A stretch of DNA of 64,000 bases from Doryteuthis pealeii (GCA_023376005.1 CM042145.1:61115228-61179227); one strand, 5' to 3'; positions 52,985 to 63,702 are shown, counted from the stretch's first letter. Translations and numbers: made by a program. The notes: generated by a model from the sequence alone, not told the origin.

Positions 52985-53446
52985 TCTATATCTTAATAAT
53001 GGTGTTCCTTAATTATACGATCGTTATCATTTTGCTACATACACCCTCCGGTTAAAAATGAGACCGTCCAAATCGTCCAAGATGAAAAGCAAAAATGTAA
53101 ATTGTGATTATCAGGTGTTGCTTATCCGCCTAATTATTTCTTCTGACTGTCGTCACCTCAACTAAATAATGAACTATTCTGTTTTATTATAAAGAAAGGA
53201 AATAAAAAGGATATGCTACACAGAAAAATATCATAAAGAAAGAAAGAGTAAGGACAGAAAGAGAGGGGGATGAAGGCGTGGAAGAGACAATGGTAATTGT
53301 TTCAATTGAACACGAAGGAAAGAAAGAATGAAGAAAGGGAGAGAGTTAAATCAAGATTATACTTTTTACAATAACTCTTAAGTAAACATATCAAACGTTG
53401 TAATACTTAAAAAATCATACTGTGGTATATCTACAGGTGCTGCTAG
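52985..53446 (+). mobile_element. Helitron-like family G, near-complete
   Basis: On the plus strand it starts TCTATATCTTAATAATGG and ends CTACAGGTGCTGCTAG at 53446, before T: the TC...CTAG/T layout. Blocks TGAGACCGTCCAAATCGTCC and AACTCTTAAGTAAACATATC match the family. About 462 bp, non-coding. Confidence 0.7.
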
Positions 53447-53604
53447 TATATACATCAATAGCCGTTTACTTAGTTTAGTTGTGGTTCGTTACCAAAAGTA
53501 TTGCGGCACTCAGAAACAAATTCTTCTTGTAATGATATATTAAACTAGTCTGTTAACGATTTCACTATAAGAGGCACCCTCTCATCTTTTTATTAAATAA
53601 ATTT

Positions 53605-54083
53605 TTAAAAATGCACTCTCCTGGCACAAATATTTAAGTTTTAATGATTAATGAAATTAAATACGAACACAAAAAAGATTGCACTTATTTTTACTTTATT
53701 CTAACTGATTTCAATATAAAATTATACTTAGGATTGTTTTTAATACGTTTGAGAAAACAATAATATCAGTAATAACACCAAGTAATTATCTATTAAATAC
53801 GGTTTTGTTAAAACCGGTATGCAAATTATTCACACCATGTACTATATAAACTTTTATTTCTTAATGATACGTTACACAAATAGCTGGATTTTAAGCAAAA
53901 TGGGCTGTCTTGAAGCAAATCTATCTCAGCTAGGAATTAAGAGATACATTAATAAATAAGATGCTAATTAAAGTTAATAATGATTACTTCATTAATAACC
54001 GTTGCGAATATAACGAGAATAACTAAGGGAATTGTGACGTACTTTCGACTAGAGTCAAACACACAATCTCCATTATAACAAGA
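53605..54083 (-). mobile_element. Helitron-like family E, diverged
   Basis: Plus strand starts ATGCACTCTCCTGGCACAAA (decayed hairpin) and ends CACAATCTCCATTATAACAAG, A. Same subfamily as 39362-39826 (shared ACCAAGTAATTAT, AAACCGGTATGCAAATTA-type blocks). Confidence 0.65.
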
Positions 54084-54181
54084 TTTCCTATGAATAGCTT
54101 CCATTTATTTTGACTTTAGGCGAAAGATTAGACCGTAAGAAACAGCAATCTTCAGCATGAACTAATAGCTATATCTACGTG

Positions 54182-54220
54182 TATATATATATATATATAA
54201 TATATATATATATATAATTA
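54182..54220. repeat. (TA)n microsatellite
   Basis: Interrupted TA run. Confidence 0.9.
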
Positions 54221-54391
54221 TAATTAGTAGACAGAAACAGCACAAAAGGTAATTAATGTTGTCATTTCCAATTCTCTTCTGTTTCTTTTCTCGTGTAAAA
54301 GAAGCGAAAAAGCGAAATTTAATTAAAAACAGTTTTCACGCCCATCTTCTTAATTTCCTGTTTGTGTCTCTTAAAATTAATTAATCAAAAC

Positions 54392-54393
<2 letters not shown>

Positions 54394-54444
<51 letters not shown>
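54394..54444. repeat. (GA)n microsatellite
   Basis: About 25 uninterrupted GA units. Confidence 0.95.
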
Positions 54445-54449
<5 letters not shown>

Positions 54450-54611
54450 AAATTGGAAATAAAAATTAAAAGAAAACAGGTGCATTATCTTTGACTTATT
54501 GTCAAGTCAAAAATTACCAGTTGGCGTTGAATTGCCGACGTTAAGCAATGCTGAGACTGCACAGTATCTAAACGGGTGACAAATTAATGATAGCAGATAT
54601 TGTAAAGTAAA

Positions 54612-54845
54612 TATAAAGTGGTCGATATCAGCCGAACAGCGAGGGAGTCTATCCCCTTTTCGCTAGCACTAGACCAGGGAGATTTTTTGTTGCGGTGGAG
54701 CGCCACACCTACCGCAGCTTTCCATTTTACCGCATAGATTTGATTACCGAAACTGTGCTACTCATACGCTGAGTTGACAGGCACCGGTATCGAACCAGGA
54801 ACATTGCAATTCATAGACGGGTTCTCTACCAACTGAGTTAGTGTA
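54612..54845 (-). mobile_element. SINE family D, diverged
   Basis: Complement of the right end: CTAACTCAGTTGGTAGAG (box A with changes) and CCTGGTTCGATACCGG (box B). Body GAGCGCCACACCTACC and TATCCCCTTTTCGCTAGC on plus. Confidence 0.75.
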
Positions 54846-55510
54846 GTCAACGTAAAACGTGTGTACTAGTTGAAGGAATGTGGATTGAATAAGATGTGCA
54901 TTCTCCCCCCCCACACACACACACACACCTTTTTTCATTAACTGTCATTCTAGCTTGGCATCTCTGTAATCTTTATTTGGCTTATAGCTCACAAATCCAG
55001 TCAAAAAAGAAAAGCTGATTGAATCAAAGATCGATTCTTCCTTATTTATTAATTAGTTAATTGATAGAGTAGCAATCAATCTGGTTAATATGACGTCTTA
55101 TTTTAATCAAGTTTAATTATTTCAATTTAAATAAAGCTACCAAGCAAGAATCGGAGTAGTCTCTCACCACCTCCGAATTTTATCTGCCAGCTTCGCTGCG
55201 TGCAGCGTTAATAAATCAGGCGACCGCACTCAAACCGGGCGCCTTGATTCGCAGTCTCCAACATCCTGGCCCTTCACGCCACGAAAAAAACAACCAATGG
55301 TCCTTCATGCCACGAAAAAAACAACCACTGCCCACAAAAAGGTTTAACATTGAGCATGCATTCGGGACATCTCGCAAATAACAGTCAGACGCGCCAGGCA
55401 CCGATGAATGCCTATCGTCACAAAACCATAGAGGTAAATCCGGCGAGTAAGCACTCGGGAGTATAAGGTGTAGTCGACATTTCATAGTTTAGTCTGATTC
55501 GTCACCCTGT
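54846..55510. other. Unclassified segment; higher GC at 55170-55490
   Basis: 55255-55335 has a tandem duplication of about 42 bases around CACGCCACGAAAAAAACAAC. The flanking text (GGGCGCCTTGATTCGCAG, GCGCCAGGCACCGATG) looks repeat-derived but was not placed. The 89-codon minus frame lacks a known domain. Confidence 0.4.
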
Positions 55511-56342
55511 GCATCATGTTACCAAAATATTGGAAAACTTTTGACTCATCCTAGTAAAATAGAAATGAAAAAAATGCTGGAAGAAAAAAAATCAATGCCT
55601 GAATATTCTTGTCAGATTATTTAATGTTCATGAAGGATTTGTGACCTTTGGGAATAAACTGATTCTATTGGCTGAAATTGGATGACGGTCAAATTAACAA
55701 TTTGCCGAATTTAAAATCCTTCAAATCAGAATCTAATTGCCGGAATTTCTTTATCAAAAATCTCAAGAGTAATTTAACGCCAACTCTTAAAAAAAATGTT
55801 AAAAAGCGAACCGCCATTTTGTTAATTTTATTTAATCAAATGACTAAGTCGCCAGGGACCGTTGATGAACTAAAATGAGGAACCAGACTAAAAATATATC
55901 CTTATTTAAAGAGATCAATTGGATCTTGGAGTGGAATATTCCATGATTCAAAGAACTGGAAAAAATGTAAAAAGCAGAGCTAAATTTAACGTTCATTTTT
56001 TTTTCTTTTTAAATTCGAGGAACGTTAACGGTATTTTTTAAATTATTATTTGGGTACTTTAATTTTTGTTTAAAAAAAGGTACAACCTGACAGTGTATTC
56101 CCGTTTATTGAATTTTATTTTAAATGAATAATTCATATCACACATGATTTTTTTTTAAGATGGCTGTTCAATAATTTTCGCTAACGGTAACAACAATGTT
56201 GGAATTAATATCTTCTCTGTAATTCTTCTCTCTGATGTTATCATTTCAATGTAATGATTCAAATTTATAATAAGCACGCATTAGTTAGTTAGGAATATTT
56301 CTTAGTAATCAACAACCCTCAAAAAGTACGACTTTGTATACA
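55511..56342. other. No gene recognised
   Basis: AT-rich with T and A runs. A 66-codon plus frame (55678-55878, Asn/Lys-rich) has no known domain. Confidence 0.4.
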
Positions 56343-57085
56343 CCTTATTATAATGGTGATTCGGTGTGTCTGTAACTGACACTACGTTGCTGTTTACATC
56401 ACAATACCTTCAGGACGTGTCTAAGTTTATGAATGAGCATTTAATTCATAGTCAAAATATTTATTTTTGCATCCTTCTGTCTGCTAAGGACGATGGCGTA
56501 GTGTCCAAATTTTATATCTGTATCTGCAGGTGTGACTGGGCAGGCCAATTTTCGATTGACAGTCACTGGTGCACTGACTGCACACAATGATGCTTATTGT
56601 AACCGAAACAACGTCACTGCTTACGTAACAATACCACCAGGAATTGTGTAAGTTTATCAATGAGAATTTCATTTATACTCAAAATCATTAATACATAGAA
56701 AAATTTGTATTTATTAACGAGGTCTCTATGAAATTCTGATTAAGATTTGCCTCAAAACAGTCCATGTTATTAGTGCGCTTAAAATCTTGCAATGTGACAT
56801 ATCACTTAGGTCTGCATAATATAGTGTAGTTAATTTGAATACTGGGTTTAATAAATAATTGGTGTTATTTAATATTATTGTTTTAATCTCCAAAATTAAA
56901 ATCAATCCTATGAATGACTATATAAAAACCAATTGAAATATAATTAAAATAATTGTAAGCTTTCTACTTTTTATATGCGTTCCTATTTAATTTCGTTAGT
57001 CTTTCTAATTTAATATATATCATTACATTAGAATTTGAATGCTTACGCATGGAGCGTGCATATTCTTGCTAGTAGAAATAATTAT
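56343..57085 (+). mobile_element. Helitron-like family E, rearranged 5' region
   Basis: Plus strand begins CTTATTATAATGGTGATTCGG, then GTCTGTAACTGACACTACG, CATCACAATACC. After about 170 unrelated bases a second version follows (TTATTGTAACCGAAACAACG ... ACGTAACAATACC, near 56597). The body then continues to AATTTGAATGCTTACGCATG, GAGCGTGCATATTCTTGCTAG at the 3' end, with CTAG near 57070. Duplicated 5' ends suggest two nested insertions or a rearrangement. Confidence 0.55.
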
Positions 57086-57296
57086 TGAGAGAATATAATT
57101 ATTAGTATTAGATAGAAATACATAATATAACTGAATACAAAACTCTTAGCAACTACACAAAAATATAAGTATAAATGTACACAGTACATAATTCCCTAAC
57201 ATATTGGCATAAAATAACCCTAGATAGGTTAACGTCGTTAAAATCAATCAATCCGAAAAAAAAAACCAACTACGCAAGAATGTAATTATGAATTTA
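57086..57296 (+). mobile_element. LINE/SINE tail fragment and flank
   Basis: ATTGGCATAAAATAACCC, TAGATAGGTTAACGTCG, TTAAAATCAATC at about 57200-57250. The lead-in resembles that before 51355 (AACTACACAAAAA), so both derive from one family. Confidence 0.45.
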
Positions 57297-57357
57297 CACT
57301 GCTTAAATAATTAAGCTTGTGTCACATCCTACTCGTTCGGAGGGATTGGTAAATATT
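57297..57357 (+). mobile_element. SINE B 3' end fragment
   Basis: GCTTGTGTCACATCCTACTC, GTTCGGAGGGATTGGTAAAT. Confidence 0.6.
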
Positions 57358-57640
57358 TGTGCTCCAATAGTTAACGCCTTTCTCCTTGAAATATACTTGA
57401 TGAAAATCTTATTTCTGTCAGCGTATCTTAAACAGGAAGAGAAGTTTGTTATTTCTGCGAGAAATATTAGTTTCCTAAAAATCCATTTACCATTATATCA
57501 TAAAGGTATCGACAGAAATTGTGCAACAAACCGCTGTGGCTATAAATTCTTCCGTTTAGAAAACAACAACCCTCAATTGATAATAGACACAACATTCTTC
57601 CGTTTGTTTGGATTCAAATCTTGTTTCAGAAAGATTAATC
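57358..57640. other. No gene recognised
   Basis: Forms the start of a long open frame (from 57319) only because the CT array downstream lacks stops. No domain recognised in the non-repeat part. Confidence 0.4.
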
Positions 57641-58855
57641 ATATTTCTCTTTCTTCGCTTCTTTCTTTCTGTCTATTTCTTTGTCTCTCTAATCCTTTCG
57701 CTCTTTATTTCTCTTTCTTCCTCCTTTCTTTTTATTTCTCTCTCTTCCTTTCTCCCTTTCTATCTATTTATTTATTTCTCTCTCTCTCTCTCTCTATTTC
57801 TCTCCCTCTTCTTTCTTCTATTTATTTTCCTCCCTCTTCCTTTCTCTCTCTCTTCCTGTTTATTTCTCTCTTCCTTTCTATCTCTCTTCTATCCTCTCTC
57901 TCCTATTTATTTCTCTCCCTCTTCCTTTCTATCTCTCTTCTATTTATTTCTCTCCTCTCCTTTCTTCTCTCTCTATTTATTTCTCTCCCTCTTCTTTCTC
58001 TTCTCTATTTATTTATCTCCCTCTTCCTTTCTCTCTCTCTTCTATTTATTTATCTCCCTCTTCCTTTCTCTCTATTTATCTCCCTCTTCCTTTCTCTCTC
58101 TTCTTTCTCTCTATTTATTTATCTCCTCTTCCTTTCTCTCTATTTATTTCTCTCTCTTCCTTTCTCTCTATTTATTTCTCTCCCTCTTCCTTTCTCTCTA
58201 TTTATCTCTCTATTTATTTCTCTCCTCTTCATTTCTCTCTATTTCTTTCTTTCTCTCTTCCTTTTCTCTATTTATTTCTTTCTCTCTTCCTTTCTCTCTC
58301 TCTCTCTCTCTATTCTCTCCTCTTCCTTTCTCTCTATTTATTTTCCTCCCTCTTCCTTTCTCTCTCTCTTCCTATTTATCACTCTTCCTTTCTATCTCTC
58401 TTTCTATTTATTTCTCTCCCTCTTCCTTTCTATCTCTCTTCTATTTATTTCTCTCCCTCTTCCTTTCTATCTCTCTCTATTTATTCTCTCCTCTTCCTTT
58501 CTCTCTATCTCTCTCTCTTCCTATTTATTTATCTCCCTCTTCCTTTCTCTCTATTTATCTCCCTCTTCCTTCTCTCTATTCTTTATCTCTTCCTTTCTCT
58601 CTATTTCTTTATCTCCCTCTTCTTTCTCTCTATTCTTATCTCCCTCTTCCTTTCTCTCTTCTCTCTATTATTTCTCTCCCTCTTCCTTTCTCTCTATTTC
58701 TCTCCTCTTCTTTCTCTCTATTTATTCTCTCCCTCTTCCTTCTCTCTATTATTTCTCTCCCTCTTCATTTCTCTCTATTTCTTTCTCTCTTCCTTTCTCG
58801 TTCCATTTATTCCATTTTCTCTCTCTCTCTCTCTCTCTCTCCCTCCTTTGGTCGT
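57640..58855. repeat. CT-rich minisatellite, about 1.2 kb
   Basis: Units of about 28-32 bases such as CTCTCTATTTATTTCTCTCC, CTCTTCCTTT, with variants. It yields overlapping 430- and 520-codon Ser/Leu/Phe frames that are artefacts. Confidence 0.95.
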
Positions 58856-59202
58856 TCTTCTTGTTGTGTTTTTTCTCTTAGATTAAAAAAAATGGTTTGA
58901 TTAAAATGTTATGAAAAACTCGTAAATAATGTTTGTTTTTTTTTCGTTTTGTTTTCCTTTTGTGGGGGGGAGGGGTGAAGAGATGAAGGAAGGCAAAGGG
59001 CAAGAGAAAAAGAAATAAGTCGCATCTGACAGATCGAAGGCCGAGTTTTATCTTAGTAGATTTATTACTTTATAGAATTGACGAGAACTTCTCTCGTAAT
59101 ATTCGACACTCACTTGTTACATACTATACTTGTTTTTACGAGTTGGAATTATGACTACATTACAAATTTCTATCTACAACTAAATACACACACACACAAT
59201 AT

Positions 59203-59204
<2 letters not shown>
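58856..59204. other. No gene recognised
   Basis: G-run GTGGGGGGGAGGGG near 58962; otherwise AT-rich. Confidence 0.4.

Positions 59205-59242
<38 letters not shown>
59205..59242. repeat. (TA)n microsatellite
   Basis: TA run after CACACA steps. It is followed by CTAGCAGGACCTGTGGATAT (59246-59265), the terminal piece of Helitron G. Confidence 0.9.
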
Positions 59243-59245
<3 letters not shown>

Positions 59246-59265
59246 CTAGCAGGACCTGTGGATAT

Positions 59266-59480
59266 ACTATTTGGGGGTTGTTATTCATCATGCCAAACCC
59301 CAACGCTCAATACATTACTACGGTTCCAATATTGAACCCCCTACTGCATCGGAGTAAGCGAGTTCGACCTCCACCTGCGATGTGACGTTCACTTTCGGAC
59401 TAATGCCCTTGGGAAATATATGAACCACCTCATTCCCCCAGATTCTCTTCTTCTACAAGAATGATATGCTATTCAACGAA
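59266..59480 (+). mobile_element. SINE family C, diverged
   Basis: GCGAGTTCGACCTCC (box B-like), CGATGTGACGTTCACTTTCGG, CTAATGCCCTTGGGAAATAT, CCTCATTCCCCCAG, TTCTTCTACAAGAATGATATG. It follows the Helitron G terminal fragment. Confidence 0.55.
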
Positions 59481-59712
59481 GAAACCAAGTCATTGTTCAA
59501 GATCAAAACTTGAACCCAAAGAACAAATAGGAGAGAGAGAGAAAAGATTTGGTTTATACCTGTCTTTGTTTCATCTAAAATCTTTAGAGTCAGTTATCCA
59601 TTTTTAAACACACACACTCTCACACCAAATGTTGACCTCGTAAAGCAAGAACTAATGTCTATATACTAATTTAGATATGCATATATCATTTTTATTTAAA
59701 AAATATTACATT
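59481..59712. other. No gene recognised
   Basis: Short CACACACTCTCACAC step near 59610. Confidence 0.4.
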
Positions 59713-59916
59713 TGGCACCCCTTTTTGATCTCGATTAAGAAAGGACATGTTTTTCATTTACACCGTCAATATCCTGTTGTTTGTTAGGGTTTAGTTTTAT
59801 AATTTTTTTAAATCTAAAAATCGTCTGTTAAAACAACCGGATATTGACGGTGTAAATGAAAAACATGTCCTTTCTTAATCAAGATCAAAAGGGGGTGCCT
59901 AAAGGTCATATGGTCC
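59713..59916. mobile_element. MITE, second copy
   Basis: TIRs include GGCACCCCTTTTTGATCTCG, AAGGACATG, TTTCATTTACACCGTCAATA on the left and their complements on the right, ending AAAGGTCATATGGTCC. The left outermost CATATGACCTTTA is truncated. Internal AAATCGTCTGTTAAAACAAC matches the relative at 19532-19772. Confidence 0.75.
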
Positions 59917-59971
59917 AAAATACCTATGAAAATACACTTACGGCCAATTAAATCTATACAAGTTCAAGTTT

Positions 59972-59974
<3 letters not shown>

Positions 59975-60017
<43 letters not shown>

Positions 60018-60018
60018 T
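59975..60018. repeat. (TA)n-(CA)n microsatellite
   Basis: TA run passing into CACACACAC. Confidence 0.95.
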
Positions 60019-60292
60019 CTACGTGTCTGTATGTGTCCATTTATGAGCGCATGAGGATGCGTTTTGGCATGTGTGCCTATATATGTGTATATCTGTACAT
60101 ATGTATTAATGTATATATATGATGTCAAGATTATAAAAAATAAATGTACTGGATTTTTTTAGTTAAATCATAAGACCACTTACTGCTTTGGTTTTCCAAA
60201 TTACATTTTAATCAGAATCCCTTACCTTCCAAACATCTTTTTTCAATATTAGTTCCCATACTTTCCGAACCGAAAGCTAGCGACTGACTTTG
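60019..60292. other. No gene recognised
   Basis: AT-rich. ATTATAAAA..AAATGTACTGGATTTTTT at 60130-60160 recurs inverted near 60850-60890 (AAAAAATCCAGTACATTTAT), so 60.1-60.9 kb is flanked by an inverted repeat of about 40 bp containing element A. Confidence 0.45.
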
Positions 60293-60735
60293 GTTTGGTT
60301 TGTTTTACAGCATATCAACCTTGGTGGGTCATTTAATGCCGACAAAGTTGTGAAATAAATTCATTCTTAATGCATAATACAATTTTGTTTATCAACTCAT
60401 GTTTCTCTATTTAACCCATAGATGGGACCCTAACAGGTACTACCACTCCGGGTCAGAGTGGACCAGGGAGCAATGGTTATTAAGGGGTGCTCCACATTCC
60501 CCAAACCTCCAAAACTGGAACCTCACCATCAGAGTTTAACGTCATTCCCATGACATGTAGACCCCCAGTCACCACGTCTAGCACCCATATGATAAGAAGG
60601 ATTGGGGGTTGCCATAAGGGCAATAGGGTTGGGAAAATCATATAGGTGCTAGGGCTTGATCGGAGGGGGCCTCTCCGACCGCCCGTCTAGCCCAAGATAG
60701 GGCCAAAATGGAGTATTGCAAGTCATCGACTGACT
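60293..60735 (-). mobile_element. Element A, 3' two thirds (A1 tail)
   Basis: Plus: GGTTTGTTTTACAGCATATC, CTTGGTGGGTCATTTAATGC, GGGACCCTAACAGGTAC, CATTCCCATGACATG, GGGCAATAGGGTTGGG, GACCGCCCGTCTAGCC, GGAGTATTGCAAGTCATCGAC. Flanking GCGACTGACTTT (60278-60289) and ATCGACTGACTTT (60725-60737) share CGACTGACTTT, an 11-bp target duplication candidate. Confidence 0.75.
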
Positions 60736-60968
60736 TTATTGTAAAATATAAATTTTAAATACCCAATAGGTCTAGACAAAATCAGTAAGTCAACAGTATT
60801 TCTTTAGCATTAATTCTTTCCAATTATCTATTGCACCACCTTCCTATGCTTCAAAAAAATCCAGTACATTTATATTTTATAATCTTGACATCCAATATGT
60901 AAAGAACACGCGAACCCTTGCAATTTCTAAAAATGTGTGTGTATATATTGCCTTCGAATTTTATTATT

Positions 60969-60971
<3 letters not shown>

Positions 60972-61008
<37 letters not shown>
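60972..61008. repeat. (TA)n microsatellite
   Basis: Pure TA run; read-through gives IYIYIY frames. Confidence 0.95.
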
Positions 61009-61012
<4 letters not shown>

Positions 61013-61047
61013 TTAACATTTTTGAAAAAACAAATGGTGTTATATAA

Positions 61048-61104
61048 TTGCTGACAGAAATCTGTTTCGACCGGCTCGATAAATTGGTCATCATCAAGAG
61101 CAAC
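61048..61104 (-). ncRNA. Hammerhead-like motif, imperfect core
   Basis: On the minus strand: stem I TTGCT, core CTTGATGA (one T more than CTGATGA), stem II GACC/GGTC, core GAAA, stem III ACAGA/TCTGT with a TT loop, GTC triplet, and stem I partner AGCAA. The inserted T, plus an extra T before stem II, would probably impair activity. Gene context: between TA tracts in a retroelement-like region. Confidence 0.5.
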
Positions 61105-61154
61105 ATATGAGAGAAAGACGGGAAAAATTTTACTCCCATATATATATATATATA

Positions 61155-61440
61155 TGTGGAACAAAGGAACAAAACTCAGATAAGTGTATGTAGGTGATAT
61201 ATTTCGTTAGGCATTAAGCTCGGCTTCATCAGTCGTTTAATTGATCATTAAAGCATCATACAAGTGTTTATCCCACCCAACTGACTTCATCCCCTACTTC
61301 AGCCCTCTCCCGTCTACTTTCTCTTCTATTAAACTCTTGTATGATCTTTTAATGATCAAACAAACGACTGATGAAGCCGAGATTAATGCTTAGCGAAATA
61401 TATCTCCTATGTACACCTATCTGAGTTCCACATATCTTTA
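61155..61440. repeat. Inverted-repeat element with CTGATGA...GAAA in both arms
   Basis: Left arm (about 61157-61265) and right arm (about 61335-61435) are imperfect complements sharing CTCAGATAAGTGTA-type, ATATATTTCG, GGCTTCATCAGTCGTTT and TGATCATTAA blocks. Each arm, read toward its outer end, has CTGATGAAGCCGAG, then GAAATATATC, hammerhead-like but with a poor stem II. Confidence 0.65.
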
Positions 61441-61520
61441 CTACATTCTGTCGAATTTTATAAAGATTTTTTTATCTCCTGTCATCTATAAAACATCCAT
61501 CAATTTCTTCACCCCATGAT

Positions 61521-61568
61521 ACATCCTGATGAAGGTTTCAAGAAACCAAAACGTTTAAGCGTCGATAA
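61521..61568 (+). ncRNA. Decayed hammerhead-like motif
   Basis: CTGATGA (61526-61532), an extra A, a perfect stem II GGTTTC/GAAACC, then AAAA where GAAA is expected, stem III ACG/CGT with a 6-base loop, and GTC. The ATC/GAT pair continues stem I. Loss of the catalytic G (G12 position) suggests an inactive relic. Confidence 0.45.
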
Positions 61569-61625
61569 ATAAATTCATCCTATTTTTGAAACACTTCTTT
61601 TTTCAAATTTCGTAATATATTAATA

Positions 61626-62079
61626 TGTATATATGTGTATCGAGATAGAGATTGAGAGACAAGAGACGTCATATCCTCACCTGTTCTGCGTCACGGGGTT
61701 GTCAGATAGATACACCATGTATAAAGCAGACATCTTTCTCTAGAGAAATGGAACATATACATAATTGTCAAATTTAAACCCCCCCCCCGTCTTCTCGACC
61801 CCCCCCCCCACACACACACACACACTTCAACTGATTTTTAGAATTGGGCAAAGAATGTACTGTTAACAAACAATGATTGATTTCTCTTTACAATCCCAGA
61901 CTTCGCTTATTCACGACTGCTCGTTATTATATGATCGTTTTTCCAGGACTGGACGCAAAATGCAGATTATTTAATTATATATCTGCAGAAGAAAATTTTT
62001 GGCAACTTTTTAAATTAAAGTAATACGATGGAACAGTGTTCAAACTGTCGCGCTATGTATAATTAAATGCAAGGCATGT
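61626..62079. other. No gene recognised; C-runs
   Basis: C9 and C11 tracts at 61780-61812 followed by CACACA. Nothing coding recognised. Confidence 0.45.
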
Positions 62080-62265
62080 ATACATGCGCGAACACAAACA
62101 CTCATATGTAATAATAAACACACTCTCACACACACACATGTAATAATAAACACACTCACACACACAATAATAAACACACTCACACACACAATAATAAATA
62201 CACACACACATAATAACACACACACACACACACACAATAATAAACACACTCACACACACACACAC

Positions 62266-62326
<61 letters not shown>

Positions 62327-62609
62327 ACACACACACACACACTCACACACACACACACAATAATAAACACACTCACACACACACACACACAATAATAAAC
62401 ACACTCACACACACACACACACACCAATAATAACACACTCACACACACACACACAATAATAAACACACTCACACACACACACACAATAATAAACACACTC
62501 ACACACACACACAATAATAAACACACTCACACACACACATAATAATAAACACACTCGCACACACACATAATAATAAACACACTCGCACACACATGATAAA
62601 CACACTCCT

Positions 62610-62653
<44 letters not shown>

Positions 62654-62655
62654 TA
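62080..62655. repeat. (CA)n minisatellite with AATAATAAACACACTC units, ending in (TA)n
   Basis: Units of about 26-34 bases: AATAATAAACACACTC followed by variable CA runs; a pure CA core at about 62265-62320; then CACACATATATA into TA (62628-62653). Minus-strand Cys/Val-rich frames (up to 157 codons) are artefacts. Confidence 0.95.
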
Positions 62656-62822
62656 CTGCGATTTAAATGCTGCTTTATTGAATTATATAAATTTATAAGA
62701 CGACTTTGGCAAGCCTTTCAAAAAATATAAATGGAAAATTTCCCTTCGTCTGGCACGGGGCCACACGGTAGCGTAGTACATTGTCTTCCGCTTATCATCC
62801 AAATGGGACGAAGTGGTCAACG

Positions 62823-62856
<34 letters not shown>

Positions 62857-63269
62857 ATATATACTGAGTCTATTACAGCATTCCCCCTAGGACGGTTCAG
62901 CCGGCCCCATCCAATGAATTCTCCTATGGTGAATTTATGGAAGAAGTAACAAGGGAATAGGAAATTCACAAGCGGTCCCCAAGCCCTGCATGCATATCCC
63001 GCTCAGAAGGCGGCGATGCCATTGTTTACCGCAGATTTTCCTCAGACGCAATAAAACGTACACCAAAAGCCGAGATTCCTGGCGATGATGGAGACTAATA
63101 CCACTGGGTGCCAGACCTGTCCGCCTTGGGTGACCCAATCAGGAACATGAGTTCCTGACGGCAGGGCTCTGACGCTCCCAAGTTTACACGTGATGAAAAA
63201 TGGTTAAACTTTAGAAATGATATGCTAGATGACCGTTGAGCAAAAAGCTTCCTCTGCATTTTTACAGGT
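62656..63269. other. Unclassified, moderate-GC, repeat-like; no gene
   Basis: (TA)n at 62826-62853. The rest has CCCCTAGGACGGTTCAGCCG, GAAGGCGGCGATGCCATTG and CGCCTTGGGTGACCC. The style suggests a decayed retroelement; no domain recognised in the minus frames at 62935-63310. Confidence 0.35.
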
Positions 63270-63370
63270 TTCGTTTTTCGTTCTGCATGGTGTCTAGCCA
63301 CCCTCCTCACCAGACAAAATCTGTGGAGTTACCAGTTTAGTCACCGATTATCCGACTATGAAACAGGTAG
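63270..63370. repeat. Second copy of the 37255-37350 repeat
   Basis: TTTCGTTCTGCATGGTGTC, CACCCTCCTCACCAG, GAGTTACCAGTTTAG, CCGATTATCCGACTATGAAA correspond to 37255-37350 at about 85% by eye. Confidence 0.65.
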
Positions 63371-63429
63371 TACTGGGTTACATAGCACTTTGAGCGACCT
63401 GGCACAGTAGTCGAGATTATTTGTCTTTG

Positions 63430-63702
63430 TATGAATTTACCCAACCCCTCCGCAACAACCTAGATGGGAATGTTCAGCGGAGCACAGTTGATTTAAATTC
63501 TCCTAGACTGATTGCCTAACCAGGACTAAAAATATATGTACTATCATTTACCCATAGTTGGGGGGTGGAAGAGAAATAAGTGATTCAAGCCTTTTTCAAG
63601 GGCATTAGCACGATGTAAAACGCAAACAGCTTCGTCCAAGGATTTGAATTCGGTTTGCCGATTCCCTTTCCTTTGATGATAACCGTTACGATAGACGCCT
63701 CT
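63430..63702 (-). mobile_element. SINE family B, diverged
   Basis: Plus: TTACCCAACCCCTCCGCAAC, CTCCTAGACTGATTGCC, CCCATAGTTGGGGGG, GGATTTGAATTCGG (box B complement), and a head end near GATAGACGCC. Confidence 0.7.

Noticed and set aside
55216..55485. 89-codon minus frame as a gene
   Set aside because: Spans a short tandem duplication; no domain, and codon pattern not convincing.
57319..58900. 520- and 430-codon frames
   Set aside because: CT minisatellite; the non-repeat N-terminal part has no recognisable domain.
62053..62629. Cys/Val-rich frames resembling a cysteine-rich protein
   Set aside because: Reading of (CA)n/(TG)n with AATAATAAACACAC units; not a gene.
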